Assembly: GCA_902465645.1 (NCBI GenBank)
Contig: CABQNX010000007.1
Span: forward strand, 1 to 33,971
Length of the DNA: 33,971 bases
Direction of reading: 5' to 3'
Origin: an uncultured Peptoniphilus sp.
GTDB lineage: Bacteria; Bacillota; Clostridia; Tissierellales; Peptoniphilaceae
Shown here: positions 1-7,735 of the stretch, piece by piece
Numbering within the stretch: the stretch's first letter is position 1
Layout: every line of letters starts with the position of its first letter
Notes under the pieces: model-generated
What the model was told of the DNA's origin: nothing
What the model saw: only the letters and a program-made list of their open reading frames with translations
Databases searched by the model: none
Program-made: the position numbers and the translations under genes

Positions 1-55
1 CAATTGTTCCAATGTTTACGTGTGGTTTATTTCTTTCAAATTTTGCTTTTCCCAT
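1..55 (-). CDS. tuf: Elongation factor Tu, N-terminal fragment
   Basis: Partial gene that begins at 55 and runs off the left edge, so only 18 codons are visible. They read MGKAKFERNKPHVNIGTI, the highly conserved start of EF-Tu just before its GHVDHGKTT P-loop. EF-Tu is the GTPase that carries aminoacyl-tRNA to the ribosome. A strong ribosome site, AGGAGG, lies at 67-62 on the minus strand, 6 bases before the ATG. The assignment rests on a short but diagnostic stretch. Nothing can be said about the rest of the gene or what lies downstream of it. Confidence 0.88.
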   Translation of the reverse strand, partial: MGKAKFERNKPHVNIGTI

Positions 56-135
56 GCTATTCCTCCTGGATATTTAAATTAAGTTCATAATACCTCAAAT
101 TCAAATTTTTTTCAACATTTAAGCCAATTTAAGCC

Positions 136-1479
136 TTAAATTGCTTCCATTTTTCTTCTTACAAAGGTGTTCATAAAGTAGGCTATGAAAAATACTGACG
201 CAATCTCTGCAATTACGTAACCCCACCAAATTTCGTTAACTGTAAAGAAGGTCACTGCTATATAAGCAACTGGTAATAGGACTATGATTTGTCTTAGGAT
301 TGAGTCAAGTAGTGCCAAGATTCCGTTGCCAAAGGCTTGGAAGACTGATGTCCCTACTATTGATATGCCTGCAAAGACATAGGACAAGGCACAAATCCTA
401 AGCATTGGTATTCCAATTTCCAACATCTTGTCCGATGCTGAAAATATTCCTAAGATTTCTCTTGGGAAGGTCATAATAAGTCCCGATACTATTAGGGTCA
501 TTACTATTACTGTTGCAAAGGCAAGCTTTATCGATTTTATAATCCTCTCTTTATATTTAGCCCCGTAGTTGTAGGCGATAATTGGAACTAGTCCGTTGTT
601 TATTCCAAAAATTGGCATAAATACAAAGGACTGAACCTTGAAATAGGCGCCTAGGGCTGCTATGGCAGATGTAGAAATCTCTGATAGCATTTTGTTTAAT
701 ACATATATTGTAAAGGACTGGATTGTTATTGTAATCATTGATGGGATCCCAACAATATAAATCCCCTTAATAATTTTTGGGTTAAAAGAAAACTTCTTAA
801 TAGTTATATCTGGATTAAACTTGTGTTGGAAGAAGGAACCACATATTGCTCCAATTATTTGTCCTGTTACAGTTGCAACTGCTGCTCCCTTTACCCCCAT
901 GGCTGGTAGTCCAAAATAACCAAAGATAAATATTGGGTCTAGGATAATATTTAGTACGGCCCCAATTAGTTGGGTCAACATGGTAAATATTGTCCTGCCC
1001 GTTGACTGAAGGGTTCTCTCCAAAAATATTTGTGTAAATACACCTACAGATAGGCCCATTACAATTTGAAGATAATCCACTCCATAGTTAATTATATTTT
1101 CATTCGTTGTTTGAGCAGACACAAAGGGTCTCGGCAAAAACCTTGACAAAATAAATAGAAGTATACCATATAGTATGGCAAGTGTAAGTCCATTCTCTGC
1201 TGTCTTGTTAGCTCGATCAAAGTTCTTCTCTCCCAAGTATCTTGAGATGAGTGAGTTCATACCAACTCCTGTTCCTACCCCAATTCCTATCATTATATTT
1301 TGAATAGGAAAGGCAATGGCAATGGCTGTGAAGGCCTCTTCATTTATCTTTCCAATGTAGTAGGAGTCTACCAAGTTATACATAGATTGGATAAACATAG
1401 AGATCACAATTGGAAAGGACACTTGAAATAAAAGTTTTGGGATTGACATAGTCCCCAATTTATTTTCATTATTTTGCAC
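136..1479 (-). CDS. MATE family multidrug/sodium efflux transporter
   Basis: Integral membrane antiporter of 447 residues, the usual MATE length, with about twelve hydrophobic segments in two similar halves. The N-terminal half has the family pattern: 'FPIVISMFIQSMYNLVDSYY' around residues 21-40, then a Gly-rich stretch (IGIGVGTGVGMNSLISRYLG) near 64-83. The family exports cationic drugs or metabolites in exchange for Na+ or H+; the substrate here cannot be told. The start is a GTG preceded by AGAGGTGATTAA, a good ribosome site at normal spacing. The gene lies in the same direction as tuf but is separated by 80 bases. The terminator-like hairpin upstream (1553-1580) isolates it from the small gene behind it. 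No regulator is adjacent. Confidence 0.9.
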   Translation of the reverse strand: MQNNENKLGTMSIPKLLFQVSFPIVISMFIQSMYNLVDSYYIGKINEEAFTAIAIAFPIQNIMIGIGVGTGVGMNSLISRYLGEKNFDRANKTAENGLTLAILYGILLFILSRFLPRPFVSAQTTNENIINYGVDYLQIVMGLSVGVFTQIFLERTLQSTGRTIFTMLTQLIGAVLNIILDPIFIFGYFGLPAMGVKGAAVATVTGQIIGAICGSFFQHKFNPDITIKKFSFNPKIIKGIYIVGIPSMITITIQSFTIYVLNKMLSEISTSAIAALGAYFKVQSFVFMPIFGINNGLVPIIAYNYGAKYKERIIKSIKLAFATVIVMTLIVSGLIMTFPREILGIFSASDKMLEIGIPMLRICALSYVFAGISIVGTSVFQAFGNGILALLDSILRQIIVLLPVAYIAVTFFTVNEIWWGYVIAEIASVFFIAYFMNTFVRRKMEAI

Positions 1480-1552
1480 TTAATCACCTCTTACTTTTTC
1501 ATTACAATCTTAACTATTATATAGGAGATTATAAGATTTTTGAAGACTAAAA

Positions 1553-1580
1553 AAGAAGTTAGGAAAATTCCTAACTTCTT
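1553..1580 (-). terminator. Rho-independent terminator of the 90-residue membrane protein gene
   Basis: Perfect 12-bp stem (AAGAAGTTAGGA with TCCTAACTTCTT) and a 4-base loop. On the minus strand it is followed by a run of T. It overlaps the stop codon of the gene ending at 1579. Confidence 0.85.
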
Positions 1581-1851
1581 AAATATCATTTTTTTCTCTT
1601 AACAGTAATAATATTTTCGTAATAGTATAGAAAAATAAGATTAAACCAATAAGACTTATTATATTTTCAACAATTTGAAAAAAAGCTAAATGCCCTATGC
1701 TTTGACTTACATCTCCTGTGATTTTCCATTTAATATGATTTATTAAAAAAATTACAGAATCAAAACCTAGTCCACTTCTTCCAAGTAGCATCATTGCTAT
1801 TGAACTAATTAAATATAAAAAATATTTTAATACTTCATAAATTTTTTCCAT
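1579..1851 (-). CDS. Small hypothetical membrane protein (90 aa)
   Basis: Unrecognised protein with two clear hydrophobic segments, about residues 8-38 and 58-80, and a short charged C-terminus (LLREKNDI). The start ATG is preceded by AAGGAG at normal spacing, and the gene ends inside its own terminator hairpin, so it is very probably expressed. A perfect 15-bp inverted repeat (1863-1910) lies just upstream and runs into the ribosome site. No neighbour suggests a function. Confidence 0.65.
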   Translation of the reverse strand: MEKIYEVLKYFLYLISSIAMMLLGRSGLGFDSVIFLINHIKWKITGDVSQSIGHLAFFQIVENIISLIGLILFFYTITKILLLLREKNDI

Positions 1852-1862
1852 AGTAATCTCCT

Positions 1863-1910
1863 TTATATTAATAAAAGCTATGTCTACACTAATCTCTTTT
1901 ATTAATATAA
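1863..1910. repeat. Perfect 15-bp inverted repeat in the leader of a small membrane protein gene
   Basis: TTATATTAATAAAAG (1863-1877) and CTTTTATTAATATAA (1896-1910) are exact reverse complements separated by 18 bases. The proximal arm abuts the AAGGAG ribosome site of the gene starting at 1851. It could be an RNA hairpin near the ribosome site or a protein operator. Confidence 0.6.
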
Positions 1911-2045
1911 TATGAACATCGGAAACATCTTCTCTCTTTTAGCTTAAAATAACATTTGCTTGTTTTTTTAGTCAATACATTTTCCTGTTGCTTTTTTCTT
2001 CTTCTTTTAAAGTTTTGCCACTAGGTCCACTTTTTTCACCCAATC

Positions 2046-2204
2046 TTATTTATTTTTATAAATATCGTATAAGCAATAACAAATCTGAACAAAAAATCCA
2101 AAAGTAAATAGCAAAAATATACTACGACCTCTTTTAAAATATGATATAAGAGTAAAAATTAAAAATATAAAATTTAAAAATATTAACGTTTTATTCTTCT
2201 TCAA
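2046..2204 (-). CDS. Small hypothetical membrane protein (52 aa)
   Basis: Unrecognised protein with two hydrophobic segments, about residues 6-20 and 30-46, separated by basic residues (YFKRGRS). I place the start at TTG 2204, because AGCAGGTGATAT lies just upstream in the same arrangement as the UUG-initiated gene at 2416. A GTG at 2234 would add ten residues but has a poorer ribosome site. No terminator is obvious downstream, and about 190 bases without a convincing gene separate it from the next small gene. It may be a dispensable remnant. Confidence 0.45.
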   Translation of the reverse strand: MKKNKTLIFLNFIFLIFTLISYFKRGRSIFLLFTFGFFVQICYCLYDIYKNK

Positions 2205-2415
2205 AATATCACCTGCTAAGTTTAATAATATCACAATTCTCGTCCAATTCTAAATTTATTTTTTCTCAATTAAAGAAATTACTAAATATTATTACTATAT
2301 AAACTTTATTCCATAAATATAACATTGAATTTTTTTCAATTTATTTTTTAATTATTTCCAGCCTACTTTATACAATAATCATTTAATGTTAAAATAAAAG
2401 CAACGAGGTGATTTT

Positions 2416-3369
2416 TTGAAATTATTGATTACGAGTAATATTCCAGAAAAAATTTACGATGAGCTATACAAATATTTTGAAATAAGCTATCACGACTCCA
2501 ACGTTCCACTAAAAAAAGAAGAAATTATAGAAATGATAAAGGGACAAGATGCTCTTTTATGTCCTCTTTCAGATAAAATCGATAAGGAAGTAATTGACGC
2601 TGGCGACAATTTAAAAATTATTGCCAATTATGGAGCTGGCTTCGACAATATAGATATTGATTACGCAAGAGAAAAGGGAATTGTTGTTACTAACGCACCT
2701 GCTCCTGCCTCTGCTGTATCAACAGCTGAACTTGCCTTTGGCCTTATGCTTGCTGCTGCAAGAAGAATTGTATCTGGCGACAAGGTGACAAGGGCTGGGG
2801 AGTTTTACGGTTGGAGACCAACTTTTTATCTTGGAAGTCAACTTAAGGGAAAGACTCTTGGCATCATTGGCCTAGGAAACATTGGAAAAAATCTTGCCAA
2901 AAGAGCAAGAGCCTTTGAAATGAAGGTTGTCTATTATTCACGCACAAGAAAAGAAGATTTCGAAAAAGAATTCGGCCTAGAATACATGGATAAAGATGAG
3001 GTAATAAAGTCTTCTGACTTTTTAAGTCTTCACACAGCCTTTGTGCCTGAACTCCATCACATGATTTCCAAAAAAGAACTTGAAATGATGAAAAAATCTG
3101 CTATATTAATTAATGCGTCTAGGGGTCCAGTTGTTGACGAAGAAGCCCTTGCCAATGCACTAATAGAAAATGTAATTGCAGGAGCAGCCCTTGATGTTTA
3201 TGAATTTGAACCAAAGGTAAATGAAAAACTCATGGACCTAGACAATGTAATTCTTGCTCCTCACCTTGGTAATGCAACTTTTGAAGCAAGACTTGAGATG
3301 GGAGAAAATGCAAAGGACAATTTAATTGCTTTCAAGGAAGGCAAGAGTCCTAAGAACAAAGTAAACTGA
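2416..3369 (+). CDS. D-isomer-specific 2-hydroxyacid dehydrogenase (candidate 2-hydroxyglutarate dehydrogenase)
   Basis: Cytoplasmic NAD-dependent reductase of 317 residues that interconverts a 2-oxoacid and a D-2-hydroxyacid. The nucleotide-binding motif GLGNIG is at 152-157, and the catalytic triad of the family is present: Arg236 (NASRGP), Glu265 (YEFEP) and His283 (APHLGNAT). The start is TTG at 2416 with GAGGTG a few bases before it; no ATG fits. The hutG gene follows after 8 bases, with its ribosome site overlapping this stop codon, so the two are co-translated. Because the window also carries gct, gcd and hgd, I infer that it may be (R)-2-hydroxyglutarate dehydrogenase (HgdH), which belongs to this family. 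Glyoxylate/hydroxypyruvate reductase is the main alternative. The family is certain, the substrate is not. Confidence 0.85.
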   Translation: MKLLITSNIPEKIYDELYKYFEISYHDSNVPLKKEEIIEMIKGQDALLCPLSDKIDKEVIDAGDNLKIIANYGAGFDNIDIDYAREKGIVVTNAPAPASAVSTAELAFGLMLAAARRIVSGDKVTRAGEFYGWRPTFYLGSQLKGKTLGIIGLGNIGKNLAKRARAFEMKVVYYSRTRKEDFEKEFGLEYMDKDEVIKSSDFLSLHTAFVPELHHMISKKELEMMKKSAILINASRGPVVDEEALANALIENVIAGAALDVYEFEPKVNEKLMDLDNVILAPHLGNATFEARLEMGENAKDNLIAFKEGKSPKNKVN

Positions 3370-3377
3370 GGTGTAAA

Positions 3378-4409
3378 ATGATAAATTATTATAGTCCACA
3401 AGAAATGACAATTTGGTCTGGAAGAGTCGATGATGAAAATGATTATGAATCCTTTAGATGGCATCAATGGGTTAAGCCCCTTGATCTAAACGACGAGAAC
3501 TTAAGTCCCTTTGAAGGCAAGCTAGGTTTTGGTATCATAGGCTTTGAATCTGACCAAGGTATTGAACTCAACAAGGGAAGGTTTGGCGCTGCTGCTGGTC
3601 CTGCTGCCATAAGAAAAGAACTTGCAAAACTTCCATGTCAATTCTCTGAAGAAGTTAAGATCTTTGACTGCGGCAATGTCACAAGTAAGTATACAACTCT
3701 TGAAGCAAGCCAAGACGAGCTGGCAAAGGCTGTGAAAAGAGTTCTCGAATTAAACTTATTCCCTCTAGTTCTCGGTGGAGGTCACGAAACTGCCTTTGGC
3801 CACTACAAGGGAATTAGCACCTTCCTTGATGACAAGGAAGACAACAAGCTTGGCATTTTAAACTTCGATGCCCACTTTGACCTTAGGCCTTATGAAAAAG
3901 GAAATGGAACAAGTGGAACAATGTTTAGACAAATTGCAGACTACACTCGTGAAAAGGGAACTCAATATGCCTACTATGTAATGGGAATTCAAAAGCACTC
4001 CAACACTCTTTCACTTTTTAGAACTGCTGAAGACCTAGGAGTTAAGTATGTACTTGGTAAGAACTTAATCAATGGAAACTTTTTCGAAATTGTTCACGAA
4101 CTTGATGAGTACATCCAAGAACAAGACCATCTTTACGTTACAATTTGTATGGACTGCTTCACATCTTCCTATGCACCAGGAGTTTCTGCTCCACAAGCAC
4201 TAGGCATTGATCCAGAAAAAGTAATCCTACTCTTAAAACACGTCTTCTCTACTGGCAAGCCAACAAGCTTTGACATGTGTGAAGTATCTCCAAGATTTGA
4301 CCACGACTCTGTAACTGCCAACTTGGCATCAATTCTTGTTTACACAGTTGTATCAACTATGGCCAACCACGTCTTGGGTAAGGAAAATAAAAAATATATT
4401 CCTAGATAA
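3378..4409 (+). CDS. hutG: Formimidoylglutamase (arginase/ureohydrolase superfamily)
   Basis: Hydrolyses N-formimino-L-glutamate to glutamate and formamide, the last step of one histidine-degradation route. Binuclear-manganese motifs of the superfamily are visible: GGGHE at 133-137, DAHFD at 164-168 and the third motif CMD at 257-259, followed by 'APGVSAP' (266-272), typical of HutG-like members. Glu302 lies in a CEVSP motif. The third motif reads C-M-D where most ureohydrolases have D-x-D. It starts with ATG at 3378; GAGGTG overlaps the upstream stop. A strong terminator follows at 4432. Pairing with a possible 2-hydroxyglutarate dehydrogenase suggests that histidine-derived glutamate is sent to fermentation. 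No hutH/U/I genes are in the window. Confidence 0.85.
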   Translation: MINYYSPQEMTIWSGRVDDENDYESFRWHQWVKPLDLNDENLSPFEGKLGFGIIGFESDQGIELNKGRFGAAAGPAAIRKELAKLPCQFSEEVKIFDCGNVTSKYTTLEASQDELAKAVKRVLELNLFPLVLGGGHETAFGHYKGISTFLDDKEDNKLGILNFDAHFDLRPYEKGNGTSGTMFRQIADYTREKGTQYAYYVMGIQKHSNTLSLFRTAEDLGVKYVLGKNLINGNFFEIVHELDEYIQEQDHLYVTICMDCFTSSYAPGVSAPQALGIDPEKVILLLKHVFSTGKPTSFDMCEVSPRFDHDSVTANLASILVYTVVSTMANHVLGKENKKYIPR

Positions 4410-4431
4410 AAATAAATTAAGCATAAAAATT

Positions 4432-4456
4432 GCCATGGATTTTTCCATGGCTTTTT
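4432..4456. terminator. Terminator after hutG, probably bidirectional
   Basis: Stem GCCATGGA/TCCATGGC (8 bp) with a TTTT loop, followed by TTTTT on the plus strand and by AATTTTT on the minus strand. It lies between the convergent hutG and the ABC transporter unit. Confidence 0.9.
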
Positions 4457-4504
4457 CTTTTGTCAAAATTTATTAAATTTTCTTTTCTTATTTTATTCTA
4501 TTAT

Positions 4505-5284
4505 TTATAAAGAGTTACCAGACTCTATAGATATTTCATAAAACTTATCTAAAATTGAATCCAACTTAAGATTTTTCTTTTCTTTTCCAGCAAAGTCCAT
4601 AATCTTTTCTCCCTTGTGCATCATTATGAGCCTGTCACCATAGTCAAGAGAATAATTTAAGTTGTGGGTAACCATAAGGGCTGTCAAATTTTTTTCTCTC
4701 ACAATTTTATTGGTGATGTCCATAACTGTGTCAGCTGTCTTTGGGTCAAGAGCTGCTGTATGTTCGTCAAGGATTAAAAAATCTATGGGTACAAGTGTAG
4801 CCATTATTAGGGCAAGAGCCTGCCTTTGGCCACCTGATAAGAGCCCAACCTTGTCGTCTAACTTGTCTTCGAGTCCAAGACCAAGTCCCCTTAGGGTCTC
4901 CCTATAAATTTCTCTTTTCTTTTTATTTACTCCTGGCAGCAAGTTCCAAGACTTGTTTTTATTTTCTGCCATGGACATATTTTCTAAAATCGTCATCTTT
5001 GGCGAAGTCCCCATCTTTGGATCTTGAAAGACCCTTCCCATCTTGACGTATCTCTTGTGCTCTGGAATTTTTTTGAGGCTTTCTCCGTCGATTAAAATTT
5101 CTCCTGAGTCTTCTCTTAGAGACCCACAAATAATATTTAAAAGAGTAGACTTGCCTGACCCATTAGACCCAATAATGCTGACAAATTGTCCCTTGGGAAG
5201 AGTAAGGTCAAAACTCTCAAAAAGTTTATTCTCATTTGCTGTCCCAATATTAAAAGTTTTATCAATTGATCTTAGTTCAAGCAT
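4505..5284 (-). CDS. ABC transporter ATP-binding protein (tryptophan uptake, TrpZ-like)
   Basis: Cytoplasmic ATPase of 259 residues energising the permease encoded just upstream. Walker A GSNGSGKST is at 39-47, the signature LSGGQ at 149-153, Walker B with catalytic Glu (LILDE) at 170-174, and the switch His at 207 (VTHN). I choose ATG 5284 rather than a start 33 bases upstream because GAAGG lies before it and MLELRSIDK matches usual ABC starts. The gene then overlaps the permease end by 8 bases, showing translational coupling. It is the last gene of a three-gene unit controlled by the T-box leader at 7211-7479. Confidence 0.9.
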   Translation of the reverse strand: MLELRSIDKTFNIGTANENKLFESFDLTLPKGQFVSIIGSNGSGKSTLLNIICGSLREDSGEILIDGESLKKIPEHKRYVKMGRVFQDPKMGTSPKMTILENMSMAENKNKSWNLLPGVNKKKREIYRETLRGLGLGLEDKLDDKVGLLSGGQRQALALIMATLVPIDFLILDEHTAALDPKTADTVMDITNKIVREKNLTALMVTHNLNYSLDYGDRLIMMHKGEKIMDFAGKEKKNLKLDSILDKFYEISIESGNSL

Positions 5285-6155
5285 TTTGGACCTTCTTTCT
5301 CTTTCCCCTTCCTGCAATTAATATCACAAGGAAGATCACTGCAGTTATAAGTTTCATTGAGTTGGCTGAAAAACCAAGGGCAATGGCAAAGGCAATTGAA
5401 GCCTTGTAAAGAATTGAACCTATTAAAACTTTTGTAGTGTCCTTTATAAAGTCAAAGGACTGCAAAAGCTTCATCCCAAGCACAACTGAAGCAAGACCCA
5501 TTACCATGGACCCAGTTCCCATGGAAACTTCAAAAAATCTCTGATCTTGGCAAACTATGGACCCACTTAGGGCAACAAGTCCGTTGGAAAGGGCAAGGCC
5601 ACAAATTTTTACCCTTCCAGGATCAACTGCCATGGTCCTCACAAGACTTTCGTTGTCGCCACAGGCCTTTAAAATAAATCCAGCCTTGGTTTTCAAAAAA
5701 TAATCTAAAAGTATTTTAATAATAAAGACAAGGAAAATCATTACAAAGATCAGGTCATAAGATTTTAAATTTTCTGGCACAAGTCTTGCAAGGCCTGTAG
5801 AAAAAATTGTCTCACTATTAAAGATAGGCACATTGGCCTTACCTGCAATTTTTAAATTAATTGTCCAAAGGGCCGTCTGCATTATTAGACCTGCAAGGAG
5901 GTCTTCCACCTTTAGCTTTATGTGGATAAGACCTGTCAAGGATCCTGCCAAAGCACCAGCCAAAAAACTAATGACTAGAGCAAGGCCAGGACTTATTCCC
6001 CTTAGGATGGCAAAGACTGTTACTGCTGCCCCTAGGGGAAAGGACCCGTCAACTGTTAAGTCTGGGAAGTCCAAGATGCTATAGGCAATGTAAAGACCCA
6101 GTGCCAAGAAACTGTAAGTCAGCCCCTGGCTTATTACTCCTAATAAGATATCCAT
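5277..6155 (-). CDS. ABC transporter permease (tryptophan uptake, TrpY-like)
   Basis: Membrane permease of 292 residues with about eight or nine hydrophobic segments, of the branched-chain-amino-acid-type permease family (BPD_transp_2). The N-terminal pattern 'AYSILDFPDLTVDGSFPLGA' (24-43) is typical of the subfamily that pairs with DUF534-type substrate-binding lipoproteins. The gene starts 7 bases after the lipoprotein gene ends and overlaps the ATPase gene by 8 bases, so the three genes form one transcript. Tryptophan specificity is inferred from the leader, not from this protein. Confidence 0.88.
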   Translation of the reverse strand: MDILLGVISQGLTYSFLALGLYIAYSILDFPDLTVDGSFPLGAAVTVFAILRGISPGLALVISFLAGALAGSLTGLIHIKLKVEDLLAGLIMQTALWTINLKIAGKANVPIFNSETIFSTGLARLVPENLKSYDLIFVMIFLVFIIKILLDYFLKTKAGFILKACGDNESLVRTMAVDPGRVKICGLALSNGLVALSGSIVCQDQRFFEVSMGTGSMVMGLASVVLGMKLLQSFDFIKDTTKVLIGSILYKASIAFAIALGFSANSMKLITAVIFLVILIAGRGKRKKVQNA

Positions 6156-6162
6156 GACCCAC

Positions 6163-7167
6163 CTACTTTTCTTCAGGAGATCCTATCTCTGTAAAATTTT
6201 CTGAAGCCCTATCAAGTAAGTCCTTTGGAATATCTATCCCAAGGTCTTCAGCAACCTTTGAGTTGAGATATAAGTTTGGCTCTTCAATAATTTCATAAGC
6301 CATCTCACTGGCCTTGGCTTCTCCTCTTAAAATTTTTGCAGCCATCTTGCCAGTTTGTTTTCCAAGAGAAATATATTCAATCCCTTCTGATCCAAGACAA
6401 CCCATCTTCACTTGCTCAATTTCAGAACCAAAAACAGGAATTTTCTTTGCATTTGCCTTGTCTAAAATTGTTGGAAGAGAATTCACAACTGTGTTGTCCA
6501 AAAGATTTGTCATTACGTCAACTTTTGAAAGTAAGTTGTCTGTTGCTAGAGGTATGTCTGCAGTAGTATTTATGGCTTCATCAATAACTTTAAAGTCGTA
6601 CTTGTCTACAAGGTCCTTGTAAATTTGTAACATTGAATCAGAGTTTGCTTCACTAGATGTGTGCAGGATTCCAAGATTCTTTGCCTCTGGCATAAGCTCT
6701 CTTATTAATTTTAATTGAGCTTCTACAGGTAAGATGTCGCTTGTGCCTGTCACGTTGCCAAGGGGATTTTTGTTTTCATCAGCAACTTGTGCCACCACTG
6801 GGTCAGTGATTGCTGTGTAGACAACTGGTATGTCTGTCTTCATTGTTGCATTATAGGCAGCTGGTGTGGCAATGGCTGTCACCATGTCCACCTTGTTGCC
6901 CACAAAGGCATCTGCTATTTGGGCAGCAATCCCCATGTCTGCTTGGGCATTTTGGTAGTCAACTTCTAAATTTTTTCCTTCAACAAAACCTTCTTCCTCA
7001 AGACCTTGCAAGAAACCTTCCCTACAATTATCAAGTGATGGTTGTTGGGCAAATTGTAAAATTCCAACCTTATAAACTCTTTCACTATCAGAAGTTTTTT
7101 CTCCACTTCCACTTGAACATCCAACTAATAATAAAACTAATGACAATACTCCTAAAATTTTTTTCAT
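6163..7167 (-). CDS. Substrate-binding lipoprotein of a tryptophan ABC transporter (TrpX-like)
   Basis: Extracytoplasmic binding protein of 334 residues, family ABC_sub_bind (DUF534). The signal peptide has a clear lipobox, LLLVGC, with the lipidated Cys at 17. It is followed by a Ser/Gly linker and then 'YKVGILQFAQQPSLDNCREG', the typical start of this family. The start at 7167 is preferred over codons up to 21 bases upstream because AAGGAG lies seven bases before it; longer readings would contain their own ribosome site. First gene of the unit, directly behind a T-box riboswitch with a Trp specifier. That makes tryptophan, or a close precursor, the likely ligand. Confidence 0.9.
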   Translation of the reverse strand: MKKILGVLSLVLLLVGCSSGSGEKTSDSERVYKVGILQFAQQPSLDNCREGFLQGLEEEGFVEGKNLEVDYQNAQADMGIAAQIADAFVGNKVDMVTAIATPAAYNATMKTDIPVVYTAITDPVVAQVADENKNPLGNVTGTSDILPVEAQLKLIRELMPEAKNLGILHTSSEANSDSMLQIYKDLVDKYDFKVIDEAINTTADIPLATDNLLSKVDVMTNLLDNTVVNSLPTILDKANAKKIPVFGSEIEQVKMGCLGSEGIEYISLGKQTGKMAAKILRGEAKASEMAYEIIEEPNLYLNSKVAEDLGIDIPKDLLDRASENFTEIGSPEEK

Positions 7168-7210
7168 TTTCATTCTCCTTTTCCTCAAACTATGAGAGAA
7201 GGATGGAAAT

Positions 7211-7246
7211 AAAAAAAGACTTCCATCCCTAATGGGACAAAAGTCT
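7211..7246 (-). terminator. Regulated terminator of the T-box leader
   Basis: AGACTT..GTCCC pairs with GGGAT..AAGTCT around an ATTA loop and is followed by seven T residues on the minus strand. It lies immediately after the T-box sequence, as in all T-box terminators. Confidence 0.88.
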
Positions 7247-7479
7247 AAACTTCTGCGGTACCACCCAAATTTGCATAAAACACCCTCTCATCAATACTAA
7301 CATATTGGTCTTATTTTAACGGCTAAGTCCCGTCGGGTATTACTTTAAATCAAAGATTTATTTCTCCCCGCCCTCAGGAGTCCATTCATTTATACTTTGC
7401 TTACAAGTCTCCCACCATGTGACTTGCTCTCTTTAAAGCTCCATAAAAACTACTAACCTCCTTTATCGGTTTATCGATT
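7211..7479 (-). promoter_or_regulatory. T-box riboswitch, tRNA-Trp responsive
   Basis: The leader of the ABC transporter unit. On the minus strand the T-box itself reads TTGGGTGGTACCGCAG (about 7268-7253), close to the consensus. Upstream lies a stem I with the distal motif ATGGTGGGAG near 7420-7411. The specifier region reads GAATGGACTCCTGAG, giving UGG (Trp) at 7384-7382. The leader ends in a terminator (7246-7211). By known T-box logic, uncharged tRNA-Trp stabilises the antiterminator, so the transporter is made when tryptophan is short. Confidence 0.93.
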
Positions 7480-7485
7480 AGATAT

Positions 7486-7514
7486 AATATAGTCCTTGAA
7501 ATTTATTTTGTCAA
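7486..7514 (-). promoter_or_regulatory. Sigma-A-type promoter of the Trp transporter unit
   Basis: Perfect -35 TTGACA (7514-7509), 17-base spacer, -10 TATATT (7491-7486). Transcription should start near 7479, just before the T-box stem I. Confidence 0.85.
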
Positions 7515-7660
7515 GGATAAATTTGTCTTTTTAATTTTATTTTGATTTTTAATTTTCAAAGCAATTTATTTTGAGTTTTTAATTATTTTCTCTATTTAAA
7601 AATTTATTAAGACTTCATAAATATTTCTCAAGTTATATTTTAAAATAAATCTTCAAAAGT

Positions 7661-7689
7661 TTGACTATTTAAATAAAAAGATATATATT
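7661..7689 (+). promoter_or_regulatory. Sigma-A-type promoter of htpG
   Basis: -35 TTGACT (7661-7666), 17-base spacer, -10 TATATT (7684-7689). The CIRCE-like operator begins two bases after the -10. Confidence 0.8.
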
Positions 7690-7690
7690 A

Positions 7691-7717
7691 TTAGCAGAAG
7701 CATCTATCGAGTGCTAA
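7691..7717 (+). promoter_or_regulatory. CIRCE-like HrcA operator upstream of htpG
   Basis: The right half GAGTGCTAA (7709-7717) is a perfect CIRCE half site. The left half TTAGCAGAA (7691-7699) keeps TTAGCA but has GAA for CTC. The spacing is exactly 9 bases and the total is 27, as in CIRCE. It overlaps the expected transcription start, the classical place for HrcA repression. Confidence 0.72.
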
Positions 7718-7735
7718 TAATAGAAAGGTGATACA

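Noticed and set aside
1975..2045. A short minus-strand reading of about 23 codons (GEKSGPSGKTLKEEE...) downstream of the 52-residue membrane protein.
   Set aside because: The start would be a TTG without a clear ribosome site and no family was recognised with confidence; it may be a gene remnant.
6787..7232. Plus-strand readings opposite the TrpX-like lipoprotein and T-box.
   Set aside because: They are shadows of the real minus-strand gene and leader, with unusual composition and no start signals.
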